Assembly: GCF_001422325.1 (NCBI RefSeq)
Contig: NZ_LMMR01000008.1
Span: 186,001-250,000, forward strand
Reading direction: 5' to 3'
DNA length: 64,000 bases
DNA from: Leifsonia sp. Leaf264
Lineage (GTDB): Bacteria > Actinomycetota > Actinomycetes > Actinomycetales > Microbacteriaceae
Part shown: piece by piece, positions 53,711-63,059 of the stretch
Numbering within the stretch: position 1 is the stretch's first letter
Layout: each line of letters begins with the position of its first letter
Program-made: the position numbers and the translations under genes
Notes under the pieces: model-generated
Database searches by the model: none
The model's input: only the letters and a program-made list of their open reading frames with translations
Told to the model about the DNA's origin: nothing

Positions 53711-53765
53711 CGTCGGAGAGGAGGGGTGGCGCTCGCCGAACCCTCCGACCCGATGGAGGCAACGC

Positions 53766-54437
53766 ATGGGTAGTGTCATCGGCGACATCCTTCCGCTCGC
53801 CCTGGGCGTCGCGATCAGTCCGATCCCCATCATCGCGGCCATCCTCATGCTGCTCTCGCCGAAGGCGAAGGGCACGAGCATCGGCTTCCTGCTCGGCTGG
53901 GTGCTCGGCATCATCGTGGCCGTCGTGGTGTTCGAGCTGCTCTCCTCGATCATTCCCGCCAGCGATCCGGATGCGGCCAAGCCCGTCGCCGGAGTCATCA
54001 AGATCGTGCTCGGCCTGGGCCTGCTGTTCCTGGCCTGGCGTCAGTGGAGCTCACGGCCTCGGGCCGGTGTCGAACCCGCCCTTCCAGCCTGGATGGGCGC
54101 GATCGACACCATGACCACGGTGCGCGGCTTCATCCTCGGCTTCGTGCTCGCGGCGGTGAACCCGAAGAACCTGCTCATGGCGGCCGGTGCCGGTGTCATC
54201 ATCGGAACAGCAGGCCTCGAGCTCGGCTCGATCGTCGTCGTGACGGTGATCTTCGTGATCATCGCGGCCATCTCGGTCGCGCTGCCGGTGATCGCGTACC
54301 TCCTCGCGGCTGACAGGATGGCCGCTCCCCTCGAGTCGCTGCGGACGTGGCTCGTGCACAATAACGCCACGGTGATGTCGGTGCTGCTGCTGGTGCTTGG
54401 CGTCGTGTTGATCGGCAAGGGAATCGGCAGCTTCTAA
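53766..54437 (+). CDS. GAP-family (Sap/LysE-like) membrane protein
   Basis: This 223-residue protein has six hydrophobic segments with the GAP/Sap pattern: ILPLALGVAISPIPIIAAIL, LLSPKAKGTSIGFLLGWVLG, a central cytoplasmic loop, FILGFVLAAVNPKNLLMAAG, and a final helix ending GVVLIGKGIGSF. The NPKNL motif is shared with LysE-type exporters. In mycobacteria a relative is linked to glycolipid transport. GGAGG lies before the ATG. It may export a small molecule or lipid; the cargo is unknown. Confidence 0.8.
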   Translation: MGSVIGDILPLALGVAISPIPIIAAILMLLSPKAKGTSIGFLLGWVLGIIVAVVVFELLSSIIPASDPDAAKPVAGVIKIVLGLGLLFLAWRQWSSRPRAGVEPALPAWMGAIDTMTTVRGFILGFVLAAVNPKNLLMAAGAGVIIGTAGLELGSIVVVTVIFVIIAAISVALPVIAYLLAADRMAAPLESLRTWLVHNNATVMSVLLLVLGVVLIGKGIGSF

Positions 54438-54514
54438 CGCCCCGCCGAGCAGAGAAAGTCCTGATCGAGGCCTGATTGACGGTTCCCTCGTGGAATAGAA
54501 CGCGCCGCGATAAA

Positions 54515-54535
54515 GTTGATATAAGCAGACTCAAC
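54515..54535 (+). promoter_or_regulatory. HAIR-like HspR operator before clpB
   Basis: GTTGATA-N7-ACTCAAC matches the HAIR arrangement and is close to the upstream dnaK copy (GTTGAGT-N7-ACTCAAC). TATAAG inside it may be the -10. It lies 18 bases before the clpB start. Confidence 0.75.
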
Positions 54536-54552
54536 TTAAGGATTGGACTGCC

Positions 54553-56712
54553 ATGGCGAACATGCAGGGCGCGCCGAGCTCCCAGGAGGAGCAGAAGTCG
54601 GCGCTGGAACAGTACGGCATCGATCTCACGGCCATCGCGGCCGCGGGCAAGCTCGACCCCGTCATCGGACGGGATGCCGAGATCCGTCGCGTCAGCCAGG
54701 TGCTGACCCGGCGCACCAAGAACAACCCCGTGCTCATCGGCGAGCCCGGGGTCGGCAAGACCGCCGTCGTCGAGGGCCTCGCCCAGCGCATCGTCGCCGG
54801 CGACGTGGCCGAGTCGCTGAAGAACAAGCGCCTGGTCTCGCTCGACATCTCGGCCCTCGTGGCCGGCGCGATGTACCGCGGCCAGTTCGAGGAGCGGTTG
54901 AAGGCCGTGCTCAAGGAGATCAACGACGCCGACGGGCAGATCATCACCTTCGTCGACGAACTGCACCTGCTCATGGGAGCCGGCGGTGGCGAAGGGTCGG
55001 TCGCGGCCTCCAACATGCTGAAGCCCATGCTGGCGCGCGGTGAACTGCGCCTCATCGGAGCCACCACCCTCAACGAGTACCGCGAGTACATCGAGAAGGA
55101 CGCCGCCCTCGAGCGCCGCTTCCAGCAGGTTTACGTGGGCGAGCCGTCGGTGGAGGACACCGTGGCGATCCTGCGCGGACTGAAGGGACGCTACGAGGCC
55201 CACCACGGAGTCACCATCACGGATGCCGCCCTCGTCGCCGCGGCATCCCTCAGCAATCGCTACATCTCGGCCCGTCAGCTGCCGGACAAGGCGATCGACC
55301 TCGTCGACGAGGCCATGAGCCGGCTCAAGATGGAGATCGACTCCTCGCCCGTCGTGATCGACCAGCTCAAGCGCTCCGTCGACCGCATGCGCATCGAGGA
55401 GCTCGCCCTCAAGAAGGAGAAGGACGACGCCTCGAAGGCACGACTCGCCAAGCTGCGGGCCGAGCTCGTCGAGAAGGAGCGCGAGCTTCTCGGCCTGGAG
55501 GAGCGCTGGGCTCGGGAGCGGGCATCCCTCAACCGCGTCGGCGACCTGAAGAAGCAGCTCGACGAGGCCCACACGGCCCGCGATCGCGCGATGCGCGAGG
55601 CCAACTACGCCGAGGCTTCGCGTCTGGAGTACACGACCATCAAGGAGCTCCAGGAGCACCTCCTCGCGGCCGAACAGGCCGAGGACGCGCCGGCCGAGGG
55701 ACGCATGGTCAACGAGCAGGTGAGCGAGGAGGACATCGCCGCCGTGATTGCGGCGTGGACCGGCATCCCCGTCGGCCGTCTGCTCCAAGGTGAGACCGAG
55801 AAGCTGCTGCATCTGGAATCCGAACTGGGTCGGCGTCTCATCGGCCAGAAGCGGGCGGTGGCCGCCGTGGCTGATGCCGTCCGCCGTTCGCGTGCCGGCA
55901 TCAGCGACCCCAACAGGCCGACCGGCTCCTTCCTCTTCCTCGGCCCGACCGGCGTGGGGAAGACGGAGCTCGCCAAGGCCCTGGCCGACTTCCTGTTCGA
56001 CGACGAGCGCGCCATGGTGCGCATCGACATGTCGGAGTACGGCGAGAAACACAGCGTCTCGCGGCTCGTCGGCGCTCCTCCCGGCTACATCGGCTACGAG
56101 CAGGGCGGACAGCTGACCGAGGCCGTGCGCCGCCGGCCGTACTCGGTGATCCTGCTCGACGAGGTCGAGAAGGCGCATCCGGAGGTCTTCGACATCCTCC
56201 TCCAGGTGCTCGACGACGGACGCCTCACCGACGGCCAGGGCCGCACGGTCGACTTCCGCAACACCATCCTCGTGCTCACCTCGAACCTCGGATCGCAGAT
56301 CCTGGTCGACCCCTCCCTCGAGTGGCCGGACAAGGAGCGCGCAGTGCAGCAGCTGGTGCGGCAGGCGTTCAAGCCCGAGTTCGTGAACCGCCTCGACGAC
56401 ATCGTGGTGTTCTCGGCCCTGTCGGAGGACGAGCTGGCCGAGATCGTGAACCTCTACATCGACAGGCTGTCGACACGTCTCGGCGACCGTCGCCTGCAGC
56501 TGGGGGTGACTCCGGATGCCCGAGCCTGGCTGGCCGAGCGGGGCTACGATCCCATCTACGGCGCGCGGCCGCTGCGCAGGCTCATGCAGCACGAGATCGA
56601 CGACAGGCTGGCCAGGGCGCTGCTCGGCGGCGTGATCCGCGACGGCGACTCCGTCATCGTCGGGCTCTCCGACGACGGGGAATCGCTGACGGTGGCTCGC
56701 GCCGACGGGTAG
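54553..56712 (+). CDS. clpB: ClpB disaggregase lacking the N-terminal domain
   Basis: This 719-residue Hsp100 protein has NBD1 with Walker A GEPGVGKT (63-70) and the Arg-rich [20 protein letters not shown] pore-loop region, a coiled-coil middle domain (about 290-400), and NBD2 with Walker A GPTGVGKT (464-471), pore loop [19 protein letters not shown] and a C-terminal D2-small domain with [11 protein letters not shown]. Full-length ClpB is about 860 residues; the roughly 145-residue N-domain is absent and replaced by about 25 residues. The upstream DNA is promoter, so this is not a mis-start. HspR control and a neighbouring dnaK operon support a role in disaggregation with DnaK. Confidence 0.93.
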   Translation: MANMQGAPSSQEEQKSALEQYGIDLTAIAAAGKLDPVIGRDAEIRRVSQVLTRRTKNNPVLIGEPGVGKTAVVEGLAQRIVAGDVAESLKNKRLVSLDISALVAGAMYRGQFEERLKAVLKEINDADGQIITFVDELHLLMGAGGGEGSVAASNMLKPMLARGELRLIGATTLNEYREYIEKDAALERRFQQVYVGEPSVEDTVAILRGLKGRYEAHHGVTITDAALVAAASLSNRYISARQLPDKAIDLVDEAMSRLKMEIDSSPVVIDQLKRSVDRMRIEELALKKEKDDASKARLAKLRAELVEKERELLGLEERWARERASLNRVGDLKKQLDEAHTARDRAMREANYAEASRLEYTTIKELQEHLLAAEQAEDAPAEGRMVNEQVSEEDIAAVIAAWTGIPVGRLLQGETEKLLHLESELGRRLIGQKRAVAAVADAVRRSRAGISDPNRPTGSFLFLGPTGVGKTELAKALADFLFDDERAMVRIDMSEYGEKHSVSRLVGAPPGYIGYEQGGQLTEAVRRRPYSVILLDEVEKAHPEVFDILLQVLDDGRLTDGQGRTVDFRNTILVLTSNLGSQILVDPSLEWPDKERAVQQLVRQAFKPEFVNRLDDIVVFSALSEDELAEIVNLYIDRLSTRLGDRRLQLGVTPDARAWLAERGYDPIYGARPLRRLMQHEIDDRLARALLGGVIRDGDSVIVGLSDDGESLTVARADG

Positions 56713-56767
56713 CAACCGCATCCGTGCGCTCTCCGTCCGGGTCCAGGCCTTGGCGGAGGCGCGCGGG

Positions 56768-58030
56768 TCACTCGGTCGCGGGCTGCGGCTCCGTGATGCC
56801 GTTCGCGCTCGCCGGGATCCGACGTTCGAGGGCGACCGCCATCACGCCGATGCCGAGGCAGCACACGACCATGACGGCGATGAAGACCGCGTACAGGCCG
56901 TTGCCGAGCAGGACACCGGCGGCGATGGGACCGACGATCGCCCCGCCCTGGAAAGCGGCGGAGTTGATGGCGTTGTAGCGCCCGCGATTGTGGTCTGAAG
57001 CGAGGTCGTTGTAGATCGCCGGCACCGTCGGCTGCAGCAGGGTCTCGCCGAAGGCGAAGATCCCCATGAAGGCGATCACCCCGATCGCGGCGGCGATGGT
57101 GTCGGGCAGGAGCCCCGTCGACCCGAGCACCAGCCACGAGGTTGCCCACACCAGCGCCATGATGCACATCACCCGGGTGCGCCTCCTGCCCGAGATCCAG
57201 CGCAGCACGGCGAACTGGAACAGCACGATCACGAGAGTGTTGACGGCGAAGGCGAAGCCGACAGTGCGGGTGGAGACCTCGGACACCTGCCGGGCGAACG
57301 CGGGGAACCCGGCCTCCATCTGGCCGTAGCCCACGAACATCGCGATGAAGGTCAGCAGGCTCACCCAGATCACGGCCGGCCGGCGGATGATCTCCCTGTA
57401 GCCTCCCGTCGGCGGGGCATCGTCCGTCGGCACGGCCTGTGTGCGCACGTGCCGCAGCGGGCCGAGCAGCAGGCCCATGGGGATCAGGCAGGTCGCGGCG
57501 TCGACCAGGAAGATGAGCGTGAAGGTCTCCGGGGCATTCACGTTGACGTAGAACCCGCCGATGATGCCGCCGATCCCGATTCCGAGATTGACCAGGGCGA
57601 AGTTGACTCCGAAGTACTGCTGCCGGAGATCCCCCGTCACCACGCTCGCAATGAGCGCGTTGAGCCCCGGCCAGGAGACGCCGAAGTTGATCCCGATGAG
57701 CACGAGCCCGACGGCCGCGACGGCGGGTACAGTCGCGAAGGCGAGCAGGGAGCATCCGGCGATCATGGCGGCCAGTCCCGCGATGAGGATGCGGCGGGCG
57801 CCGTAGCGGTCGATGAGGCTGCCGCCGGGTCCGGTTACGACGAGTCCGACCACGGCGATGATGCCCATGAGAGTGCCGGAGAGGGCGAGGTCGAATCCCC
57901 GCACCTCGTGCAGGTAGATGATCGTGAACGGCAGGGTCAGTCCGCGGCCGAGCGTCTGCACGGCCACGGTGGAGAGCAGCCACCGGCCCTCGGTCGACAG
58001 GGCGCGCCAGAAGCCTCGGATCCCGTCCAT
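56768..58030 (-). CDS. Major facilitator superfamily transporter
   Basis: This 420-residue MFS protein has about 12 membrane segments, motif A-like GGSLIDRYGARR after helix 2, GGIIGGFYVNVNAPETF, and RGRYNAINSAAFQGGAIVGP in the C-terminal half. It resembles drug/H+ antiporters of the MdtH/YfcJ kind. The start at 58030 (MDGIRGFWRALSTEGRW) was chosen on family appearance; an ATG at 58048 is also possible and no strong ribosome site is seen. Substrate unknown. Confidence 0.85.
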   Translation of the reverse strand: MDGIRGFWRALSTEGRWLLSTVAVQTLGRGLTLPFTIIYLHEVRGFDLALSGTLMGIIAVVGLVVTGPGGSLIDRYGARRILIAGLAAMIAGCSLLAFATVPAVAAVGLVLIGINFGVSWPGLNALIASVVTGDLRQQYFGVNFALVNLGIGIGGIIGGFYVNVNAPETFTLIFLVDAATCLIPMGLLLGPLRHVRTQAVPTDDAPPTGGYREIIRRPAVIWVSLLTFIAMFVGYGQMEAGFPAFARQVSEVSTRTVGFAFAVNTLVIVLFQFAVLRWISGRRRTRVMCIMALVWATSWLVLGSTGLLPDTIAAAIGVIAFMGIFAFGETLLQPTVPAIYNDLASDHNRGRYNAINSAAFQGGAIVGPIAAGVLLGNGLYAVFIAVMVVCCLGIGVMAVALERRIPASANGITEPQPATE

Positions 58031-58171
58031 GCTGCAATGCTCTCGCATGCCGCCGACATCGGGCGGGCCGCCCGCCGGAGACCGTGGAGCGGCCGCCTGA
58101 TCGGCGATTCTGCCTCTCGCGCTGGAGGAGTCGTTGACGCTATCGTCTGAAGAAGTCGAATGGAGCTCACC

Positions 58172-58645
58172 ATGACCGAGAACGTTGGCGCAACGTCCAC
58201 CGCCGTATCGAAGCCGGCCCGGGGGTTGAGGGTCATCGGGCTTCTGGCGATCATCGGCGGCACTCTCTTCCTGCTCGTGGGCATCATCGCCTGGTTCGCC
58301 GTCTCGGCGCAGCTGAGCGCCGAGAAGATCACGGTCTCCGATGACGCGCCGATCCTGGCCGGTGCGCCCGTCAACGGGCCGATCACGGCCTACGTGCAGG
58401 CGAACATCATCAACACCCACGCACTCGATGCGAGCGGTGGCAAGACCTACGCCGAGCTTCCCCAGGACGACCCCGTGCGGAACACCGTGATGACGGCGTC
58501 GTTCCTGCGCGCGTCGTTGTTCACCTCCGTGGTCGCCTTCGGCGTCTCCCTGTTCGCTGCGGCGGTCGGCGTTCTGTTCATCCTGACCGGCTGGGCGATC
58601 CGCCGACTCGCCCTGACGTCGGCGCTCGCACCCCGGGCTCCGTAG
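58172..58645 (+). CDS. Small membrane protein with two membrane segments
   Basis: This 157-residue protein has a cytoplasmic head, a membrane segment at about 20-44 (GLLAIIGGTLFLLVGIIAWF), an outer loop of about 70 residues (SDDAPILAGAPVNGPITAYV), and a second segment near 115-140 (VVAFGVSLFAAAVGVLFILT). GGAG lies six bases before the ATG at 58172; TATCGT (58141-58146) is a candidate -10. The outer loop contains HALDASGGKTYAELP, often seen in actinobacterial proteins of unknown function. No role is known. Confidence 0.7.
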   Translation: MTENVGATSTAVSKPARGLRVIGLLAIIGGTLFLLVGIIAWFAVSAQLSAEKITVSDDAPILAGAPVNGPITAYVQANIINTHALDASGGKTYAELPQDDPVRNTVMTASFLRASLFTSVVAFGVSLFAAAVGVLFILTGWAIRRLALTSALAPRAP

Positions 58646-58680
58646 GCGGCACCACGGCCGCTTCGGCGTAGGCTCGGTGC

Positions 58681-59730
58681 ATGCTGGCTACCCTCATCTA
58701 CGGCGAACGCGACATCAGGGTCGAAGAGGTCCCCGACCCCGAGCTCTCGACCGGAGCCGACGCCATCGTGCGCGTCGTCGCCGCGTGCGTGTGCGGCTCC
58801 GACCTCTGGCCCTATCGCGGCGTGACGCCGACGAACGAACCTCACCGCATCGGCCACGAATTCGTGGGCGTCGTCGAGGAGGTGGGGCCGGATGTCGCCC
58901 GCATCAAGCCGGGCGACTTCGTGATCGCCCCGTTCTACGTCTGCGACGGTACATGCGTGAACTGCCGCAACGGCGTGAGCACCTCCTGCCTGCAGGGCGG
59001 TTGGTGGGGCAACGACGACAGGGTCGGCGGCTTCGCGGACGGTGGCCAGGGGGAGCGCGTTCGCGTGCCCCTCGCCGACGGCACCCTCTTCGCCCTCGAG
59101 GAGCAGCCCGACGACGCTCTCATCCCCAGCCTGCTCACCCTCAGCGACGTGTTCGGCACCGGCCACCACGCGGCGGTCTCGGCCGGCGTCGGCCCGGGGT
59201 CCGTCGTCGCCGTCGTCGGTGACGGCGCCGTCGGTCTCTGCGCCATCCTGGCGGCGAAGCGCCTCGGCGCGACCACCATCATCGCCATGTCGCGGCACGC
59301 CGATCGCCAGGCCATCGCGCGCGAATTCGGGGCCACCCACATCGTCGAGGAGCGCGGAGAGGAGGGTGTCGCGGCTGTGAAGTCACTCACCGGCGGCATC
59401 GGCGCAGACCAGGTGCTCGAGTGCGTCGGCACCAAGGAGTCGATGGACCAGGCGCTGCGCTCCACCCGTCCCGGCGGCATGGTCGGCTATGTCGGCGCCC
59501 CCAACGGCGGTCCGGAGCTGCCCGTCCGCCCCATGTTCAACCGCAACGTCGGCGTCAACGGCGGCGTCGCCCCCGTGCGCGGTTACATCGCGGAGCTGCT
59601 TCCGGACGTGCTGTCAGGCGCAGTCGACCCGGGCCGGGTCTTCGACCTCGAACTGCCGTTGGCGGATGCCGCAGAGGCCTACGCCGCGATGGACGAGCGC
59701 CGCGCCACGAAGGTGTTGCTGCGCCCGTGA
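58681..59730 (+). CDS. Zinc-dependent alcohol dehydrogenase
   Basis: This 349-residue medium-chain dehydrogenase has catalytic zinc ligands in ACVCGSDLWPYRG and GHEFVGVVEEVG, structural zinc cysteines in YVCDGTCVNCRNGVSTSC, and an NAD(P) site VAVVGDGAVGLCAILAAKRL. The substrate could be a small alcohol or aldehyde. TAGGCT lies six bases before the ATG with no ribosome site, so it is probably leaderless. It overlaps the next gene through GTGA. Confidence 0.92.
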   Translation: MLATLIYGERDIRVEEVPDPELSTGADAIVRVVAACVCGSDLWPYRGVTPTNEPHRIGHEFVGVVEEVGPDVARIKPGDFVIAPFYVCDGTCVNCRNGVSTSCLQGGWWGNDDRVGGFADGGQGERVRVPLADGTLFALEEQPDDALIPSLLTLSDVFGTGHHAAVSAGVGPGSVVAVVGDGAVGLCAILAAKRLGATTIIAMSRHADRQAIAREFGATHIVEERGEEGVAAVKSLTGGIGADQVLECVGTKESMDQALRSTRPGGMVGYVGAPNGGPELPVRPMFNRNVGVNGGVAPVRGYIAELLPDVLSGAVDPGRVFDLELPLADAAEAYAAMDERRATKVLLRP

Positions 59731-60194
59731 GCTTCTACGACGAGCTGCTCGAGCAGGAGCAGGAACTGCAGTTCACGACCTTCACGCACGACGACGCGTG
59801 GACGCTCGGCAGCGGCATCCGTGCCGCAGCGCACGACGGCTCGCTCCCCGTCGCCATCGCCGTGTGGTTCGGCCCGCAGCGCTTGTTCCACGCCGCGCTG
59901 CCGGGAGCGAACGCCGACAACGACGCCTGGCTCGAGCGCAAGTACCGGGTGGTGCAACGCTACGGGCGCGCGTCGATGGCCGTCGGCGAGATGTTCCGCG
60001 AGGGCGGCAAGAACTTCGACGTCGACTCGCGGCTCGATCCCACGGAGTTCGCGGCGCACGGCGGGGTCGTGCCCATCCGCATCCGGGATGCCGGGATCAT
60101 CGGCGCCGTCGGTGTCTCGGGCCTGCCGCAGCGCGACGACCACGCGCTGGTGGTCGAGCACCTGCGGAAGCTGCTGGCGGCGCAGCAGAGCTAG
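59727..60194 (+). CDS. HbpS/UPF0303-like heme-degrading-domain protein
   Basis: This 155-residue protein is of the GlcG/HbpS fold (UPF0303). Visible segments are TLGSGIRAAAHDGSLPVAIA, ERKYRVVQRYGRASMAVGEM, FAAHGGVVPIRIRDAGIIGA and VGVSGLPQRDDHALVVEHL. It starts at GTG overlapping the dehydrogenase stop, so the two are co-translated. Some relatives bind heme or cobalamin cofactors; a role with the dehydrogenase is possible but unproven. Confidence 0.82.
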   Translation: MSFYDELLEQEQELQFTTFTHDDAWTLGSGIRAAAHDGSLPVAIAVWFGPQRLFHAALPGANADNDAWLERKYRVVQRYGRASMAVGEMFREGGKNFDVDSRLDPTEFAAHGGVVPIRIRDAGIIGAVGVSGLPQRDDHALVVEHLRKLLAAQQS

Positions 60195-60255
60195 CGTCGC
60201 GAACCGCGACGTGACGCACCGCGCCGCGACGCACCGCGACGCGGCGCCCCAACAC

Positions 60256-60313
60256 CGAACTGCCCACTTCCGCTAGTCCGGCGGGTGCTGGACTGGCGGA
60301 AGTGGGCAGTTCG
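60256..60313. repeat. Long perfect intergenic hairpin
   Basis: CGAACTGCCCACTTCCGC (60256-60273) and its exact complement (60296-60313) form an 18-bp stem, extended by a T-G pair and AGTCC/GGACT, closing a 10-base loop. It lies between convergent genes, so it may be a terminator. Its design and GCCCAC core resemble the hairpin at 17553-17614. The preceding 60 bases carry short GCGACGCACC repeats. Confidence 0.75.
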
Positions 60314-60354
60314 AGGGGTGGATGACCGCGCCGGGGGCGCGGGCGGCGAGGCGA

Positions 60355-60945
60355 CTACGCCGACTTGAGCACGATCTCGTCGAGCGGGAGGCGCGTGCGG
60401 GGAGCGACCTCGCGCTCGCGCAGCACGTCGGGAAGCGACGCGGCGTCGCCGAGAACGCCGAGGGCCGTGACCGAGACGATCTCGAAGCGCTCGTCGAGGC
60501 CGAGGGCCTCGTGCAGCTTGGCGATCTCGATGCCGCCCATCTGGTGCGTGTGCAGGCCCTCGTGCTGCGCCTGCACGGAGAGGTGCGCGACGGCCTGGCC
60601 GAGGTCGTAGCGGGCGAAGTGGCGCGGCTTGCCCTCGGGGTCGACCGTCTCGGCGATGTTCACGATGAGCACGGCGGCGGAGTCGGCCCAGGCCTGGTTG
60701 AAGCCCATGAGGTTGTCGTGCACGGTGGTGAAGACGTCGCTGCCACGGGTGGCGACGACGAAGCGCCACGGCTGCACGTTGTTCGCCGAGGGTGCCCAGC
60801 GGGCGGCCTCGAGGATGGAGTGCAGGGCGGCGGGGTCGACGACAGCGGTGGGGTCGTAGGCACGCGGGCTCCAGCGCTCGACGAGCGGGGTGATCAGAGC
60901 GGCGGTGGTGTCGGCGTGACGAGAGGTGTCGGTGATGAGAGTCAT
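60355..60945 (-). CDS. Nitroreductase-family oxidoreductase
   Basis: This 196-residue FMN-dependent protein has the nitroreductase N-terminal signature RWSPRAYDP and ILEAARWAPSANNVQPWRFV, and the distal AHLSVQAQHEGLHTHQMGGI and IVSVTALGVLGD. Such enzymes reduce nitroaromatics, quinones or related electrophiles with NAD(P)H. An in-frame GTG at 60954 is an alternative start with a slightly better ribosome site. The stop lies about 40 bases from the convergent hairpin at 60256-60313. Confidence 0.88.
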   Translation of the reverse strand: MTLITDTSRHADTTAALITPLVERWSPRAYDPTAVVDPAALHSILEAARWAPSANNVQPWRFVVATRGSDVFTTVHDNLMGFNQAWADSAAVLIVNIAETVDPEGKPRHFARYDLGQAVAHLSVQAQHEGLHTHQMGGIEIAKLHEALGLDERFEIVSVTALGVLGDAASLPDVLREREVAPRTRLPLDEIVLKSA

Positions 60946-61065
60946 CGGGATCACAGCTTTCCAGTGGATGCGAATAGGCCGGGGCGACGCTGTCCCACGC
61001 TCTACAACATCACACGTCGCTGCTTATTCCATGAGTGCGCATAGAACGGCGACGACCGGCTCTCC

Positions 61066-61171
61066 GCTGCCGCCGTGTGAAGGCATCCGGAAAGCCAGAT
61101 CCGCGGCATTCCGGGCCTGCGCCGGGGAGTTCCTTCACACGGCGGCGCGGATGCCTTCACACGGCGGCAGC
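61066..61171. repeat. 24-bp inverted repeat with nested copies
   Basis: The 24-base arm beginning GCTGCCGCCGTGTG (61066-61089) is exactly complementary to 61148-61171. The 58-base interior contains a further partial right arm (CCTTCACACGGCGGC, 61132-61146), so the left arm can pair with either copy, plus CCGGAA (61087-61092) opposite TTCCGG (61109-61114). It fills the gap between nitroreductase and threonine aldolase genes. It may be a decayed palindromic element. Confidence 0.75.
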
Positions 61172-61220
61172 ACTGGCAGCACTGGCAGCACTGGCAGCAT
61201 CGGCTGCACTGGCGGCAGCA
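61167..61220. repeat. Tandem 9-bp repeat, six units
   Basis: Three perfect GCAGCACTG units (61167-61193) are followed by GCAGCATCG, GCTGCACTG and GCGGCAGCA. It directly continues the 24-bp inverted repeat. In minus-strand frames it would encode Gln-Cys-Cys runs, but no gene signal supports translation. Confidence 0.85.
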
Positions 61221-61253
61221 CAACCGGCGGCAGGCGCAACGCCGAGCGCGCTG

Positions 61254-62324
61254 CTACGCCGTCGTCTCCCGCGCGATGGCCGCGACGAACGCGTCGATGT
61301 CGGCCTCGGTGGTGTCGAAGCCGCACATCCAGCGCACCTCGTTGCGTGCGGCATCCCAGTCGTAGAACCTGAACGAGGAGCGCAGCCTGTCGGCGACGCC
61401 ATCGGGCAGCGTGGCGAACACGCCGTTCGCCTCGGTGGCCTGCGAGAAGGAGACGCCGCGGATGGTGCCGTCGGCCACGCCGGCCTCGATCGAGGAACGG
61501 AGGCGCGCCGCCATGGCATTGGCCTGCGACGCGTTGCGGTGCCAGAGGTCGCCCTCGAGCAGCGCGATGAGCTGCGCCGAGATGAAGCGCATCTTCGAGG
61601 CGAGCTGCATGTTCATCTTGCGGAGGTAGATCAGCCCATCGGATGCCGCCGGCTCGAGCACCACGATGGCCTCGCCGAACATCAGGCCGTTCTTGGTGCC
61701 GCCGAAGCTCAGCACGTCGACGCCGACGTCGCGCGTGAAGGCGCGGAACGGCTGGTCGAGGGCGGCGGCGGCGTTGGAGAGGCGCGCGCCGTCCATGTGC
61801 AGCTTCATCCCGTGGATGTGCGTGTACTCGGCGATGGCGGCGATCTCGTCGACCGTGTACAGCGTGCCGAGCTCGGTCGACTGCGTGATCGAGACGGCCA
61901 GGGGCTGGGCGCGGTGCTCGTCGCCCCAACCCCAGGCCTGCTGCGCGATGAGCTCGGGCGTGAGCTTGCCGTCGGGGGTGTCGACCGTCAGCAGCTTGAT
62001 GCCGCCGATGCGCTCGGGAGCGGCGTTCTCGTCGGTGTTGATGTGCGCCGTCGACGCGCAGACTACGGCGCCCCAGCGCGGGAGCATCGACTGCAGCGCA
62101 TTCACGTTCGCGCCGGTTCCGTTGAACACCGGGAACGCCTGGATGCCGTCGCCGAAGTGCTCCGCGAACACCTCCTGGAGGCGCTCCGTGTAGGCGTCCT
62201 CGCCGTAGGAGATCTGGTGGCCGCCGTTGGCAGCCGTGATGGCCTCGAGGATCTCGGGGTGCACGCCCGAGTAGTTGTCGGAGGCGAAGCCGCGGGTGTT
62301 CGGGTCGTGGAGCGTTTCAGTCAC
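61254..62324 (-). CDS. ltaE: Low-specificity threonine aldolase
   Basis: This 356-residue PLP enzyme cleaves L-threonine or allo-threonine to glycine and acetaldehyde. FASDNYSGVHPEILEAITAA, FPVFNGTGANVNALQSML, KLHMDGARLSNAAAAL and the Schiff-base lysine K211 in SFGGTKNGLMFGEA are typical. The start is GTG with GGAG upstream. It ends by the repeat-rich spacer. Confidence 0.93.
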   Translation of the reverse strand: MTETLHDPNTRGFASDNYSGVHPEILEAITAANGGHQISYGEDAYTERLQEVFAEHFGDGIQAFPVFNGTGANVNALQSMLPRWGAVVCASTAHINTDENAAPERIGGIKLLTVDTPDGKLTPELIAQQAWGWGDEHRAQPLAVSITQSTELGTLYTVDEIAAIAEYTHIHGMKLHMDGARLSNAAAALDQPFRAFTRDVGVDVLSFGGTKNGLMFGEAIVVLEPAASDGLIYLRKMNMQLASKMRFISAQLIALLEGDLWHRNASQANAMAARLRSSIEAGVADGTIRGVSFSQATEANGVFATLPDGVADRLRSSFRFYDWDAARNEVRWMCGFDTTEADIDAFVAAIARETTA

Positions 62325-62410
62325 CTCTCCATCCTCCCATCGACGCCGGGCGCCGTTCGACTGGGTACGCTACGAGAGCCGTGCAGTGCGGCGGAGGACA
62401 GAGGCGGATC

Positions 62411-63028
62411 ATGGCCACGGATGCAGGACCACGCCGCCGCACGCGCGCCGAGACCGCGCTGGCCATCGAGTCCGCAGCCATCGAGCTCGTGCTCCAGCAC
62501 GGCTACGCCGACGTGACGGTCGACATGATCTGCGAGGCCGCGGCCGTCTCGCAGCGCACCTTCTTCAACTACTTCAAGACCAAGGATGCCGCCCTCCTGG
62601 GCAACGCTCTCCCCGAGATCGACGCCGAGCGCGCTCGCGTCTTCCCGCCATCGACAGGGCCGTTCCTCACGGAGGCCATCGGCCTGATCCGCGTCGACAC
62701 CGAGTTCGTGTTCGACGACGAGAGGCTCTTCGCCGACCGCATCCGCGCGATCTCCTCCCACCCCGAGCTGCTCGCCCGCCAGATGGAGCGGCTCGCGGGC
62801 ATCGAGACCGAGCTGCGCCAGCTCATCGGCGCGCGACTCGAGCTGCAGCATCCGGAGCTCGATGCAGCCGACCGCACCCTGCAGACCGACTTCATCACCA
62901 ACATCGTGGCCGGAGCCATGAGGTTCCTCGGCCAGGCGATCGCCCGCTCGATCGAGAGCGGGGAGCCGCCGCTCGACCAGGCCAGGCTCGGCAGGCTCAT
63001 CGCCGACGTGCTGCCGCGGCTGGGGTGA
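62411..63028 (+). CDS. TetR-family regulator
   Basis: This 205-residue TetR protein has helix-turn-helix segments IESAAIELVLQHGYADVTVD and AAAVSQRTFFNYFKTKDAAL, followed by a helical ligand domain. GAGG lies six to seven bases before the ATG; an upstream in-frame GTG at 62381 with a TACGCT box is an alternative. It is convergent with an ABC-2 type permease gene, which it may control, and divergent from ltaE across 86 bases. Confidence 0.85.
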   Translation: MATDAGPRRRTRAETALAIESAAIELVLQHGYADVTVDMICEAAAVSQRTFFNYFKTKDAALLGNALPEIDAERARVFPPSTGPFLTEAIGLIRVDTEFVFDDERLFADRIRAISSHPELLARQMERLAGIETELRQLIGARLELQHPELDAADRTLQTDFITNIVAGAMRFLGQAIARSIESGEPPLDQARLGRLIADVLPRLG

Positions 63029-63059
63029 CGGCCGGATCCCCCCGAATCCGGCCGTCGGC

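Noticed and set aside
54259-56721. An 820-residue frame antisense to clpB
   Set aside because: Long only because the high-GC clpB gene lacks stops on the other strand; no recognisable motifs.
61167-61220. Possible CRISPR array
   Set aside because: Units are 9 bp, contiguous and without spacers; no cas genes in the window.
61002-61223. A cysteine-rich small protein with QCC repeats
   Set aside because: It comes entirely from the 9-bp tandem array and inverted repeat; no ribosome site or promoter.
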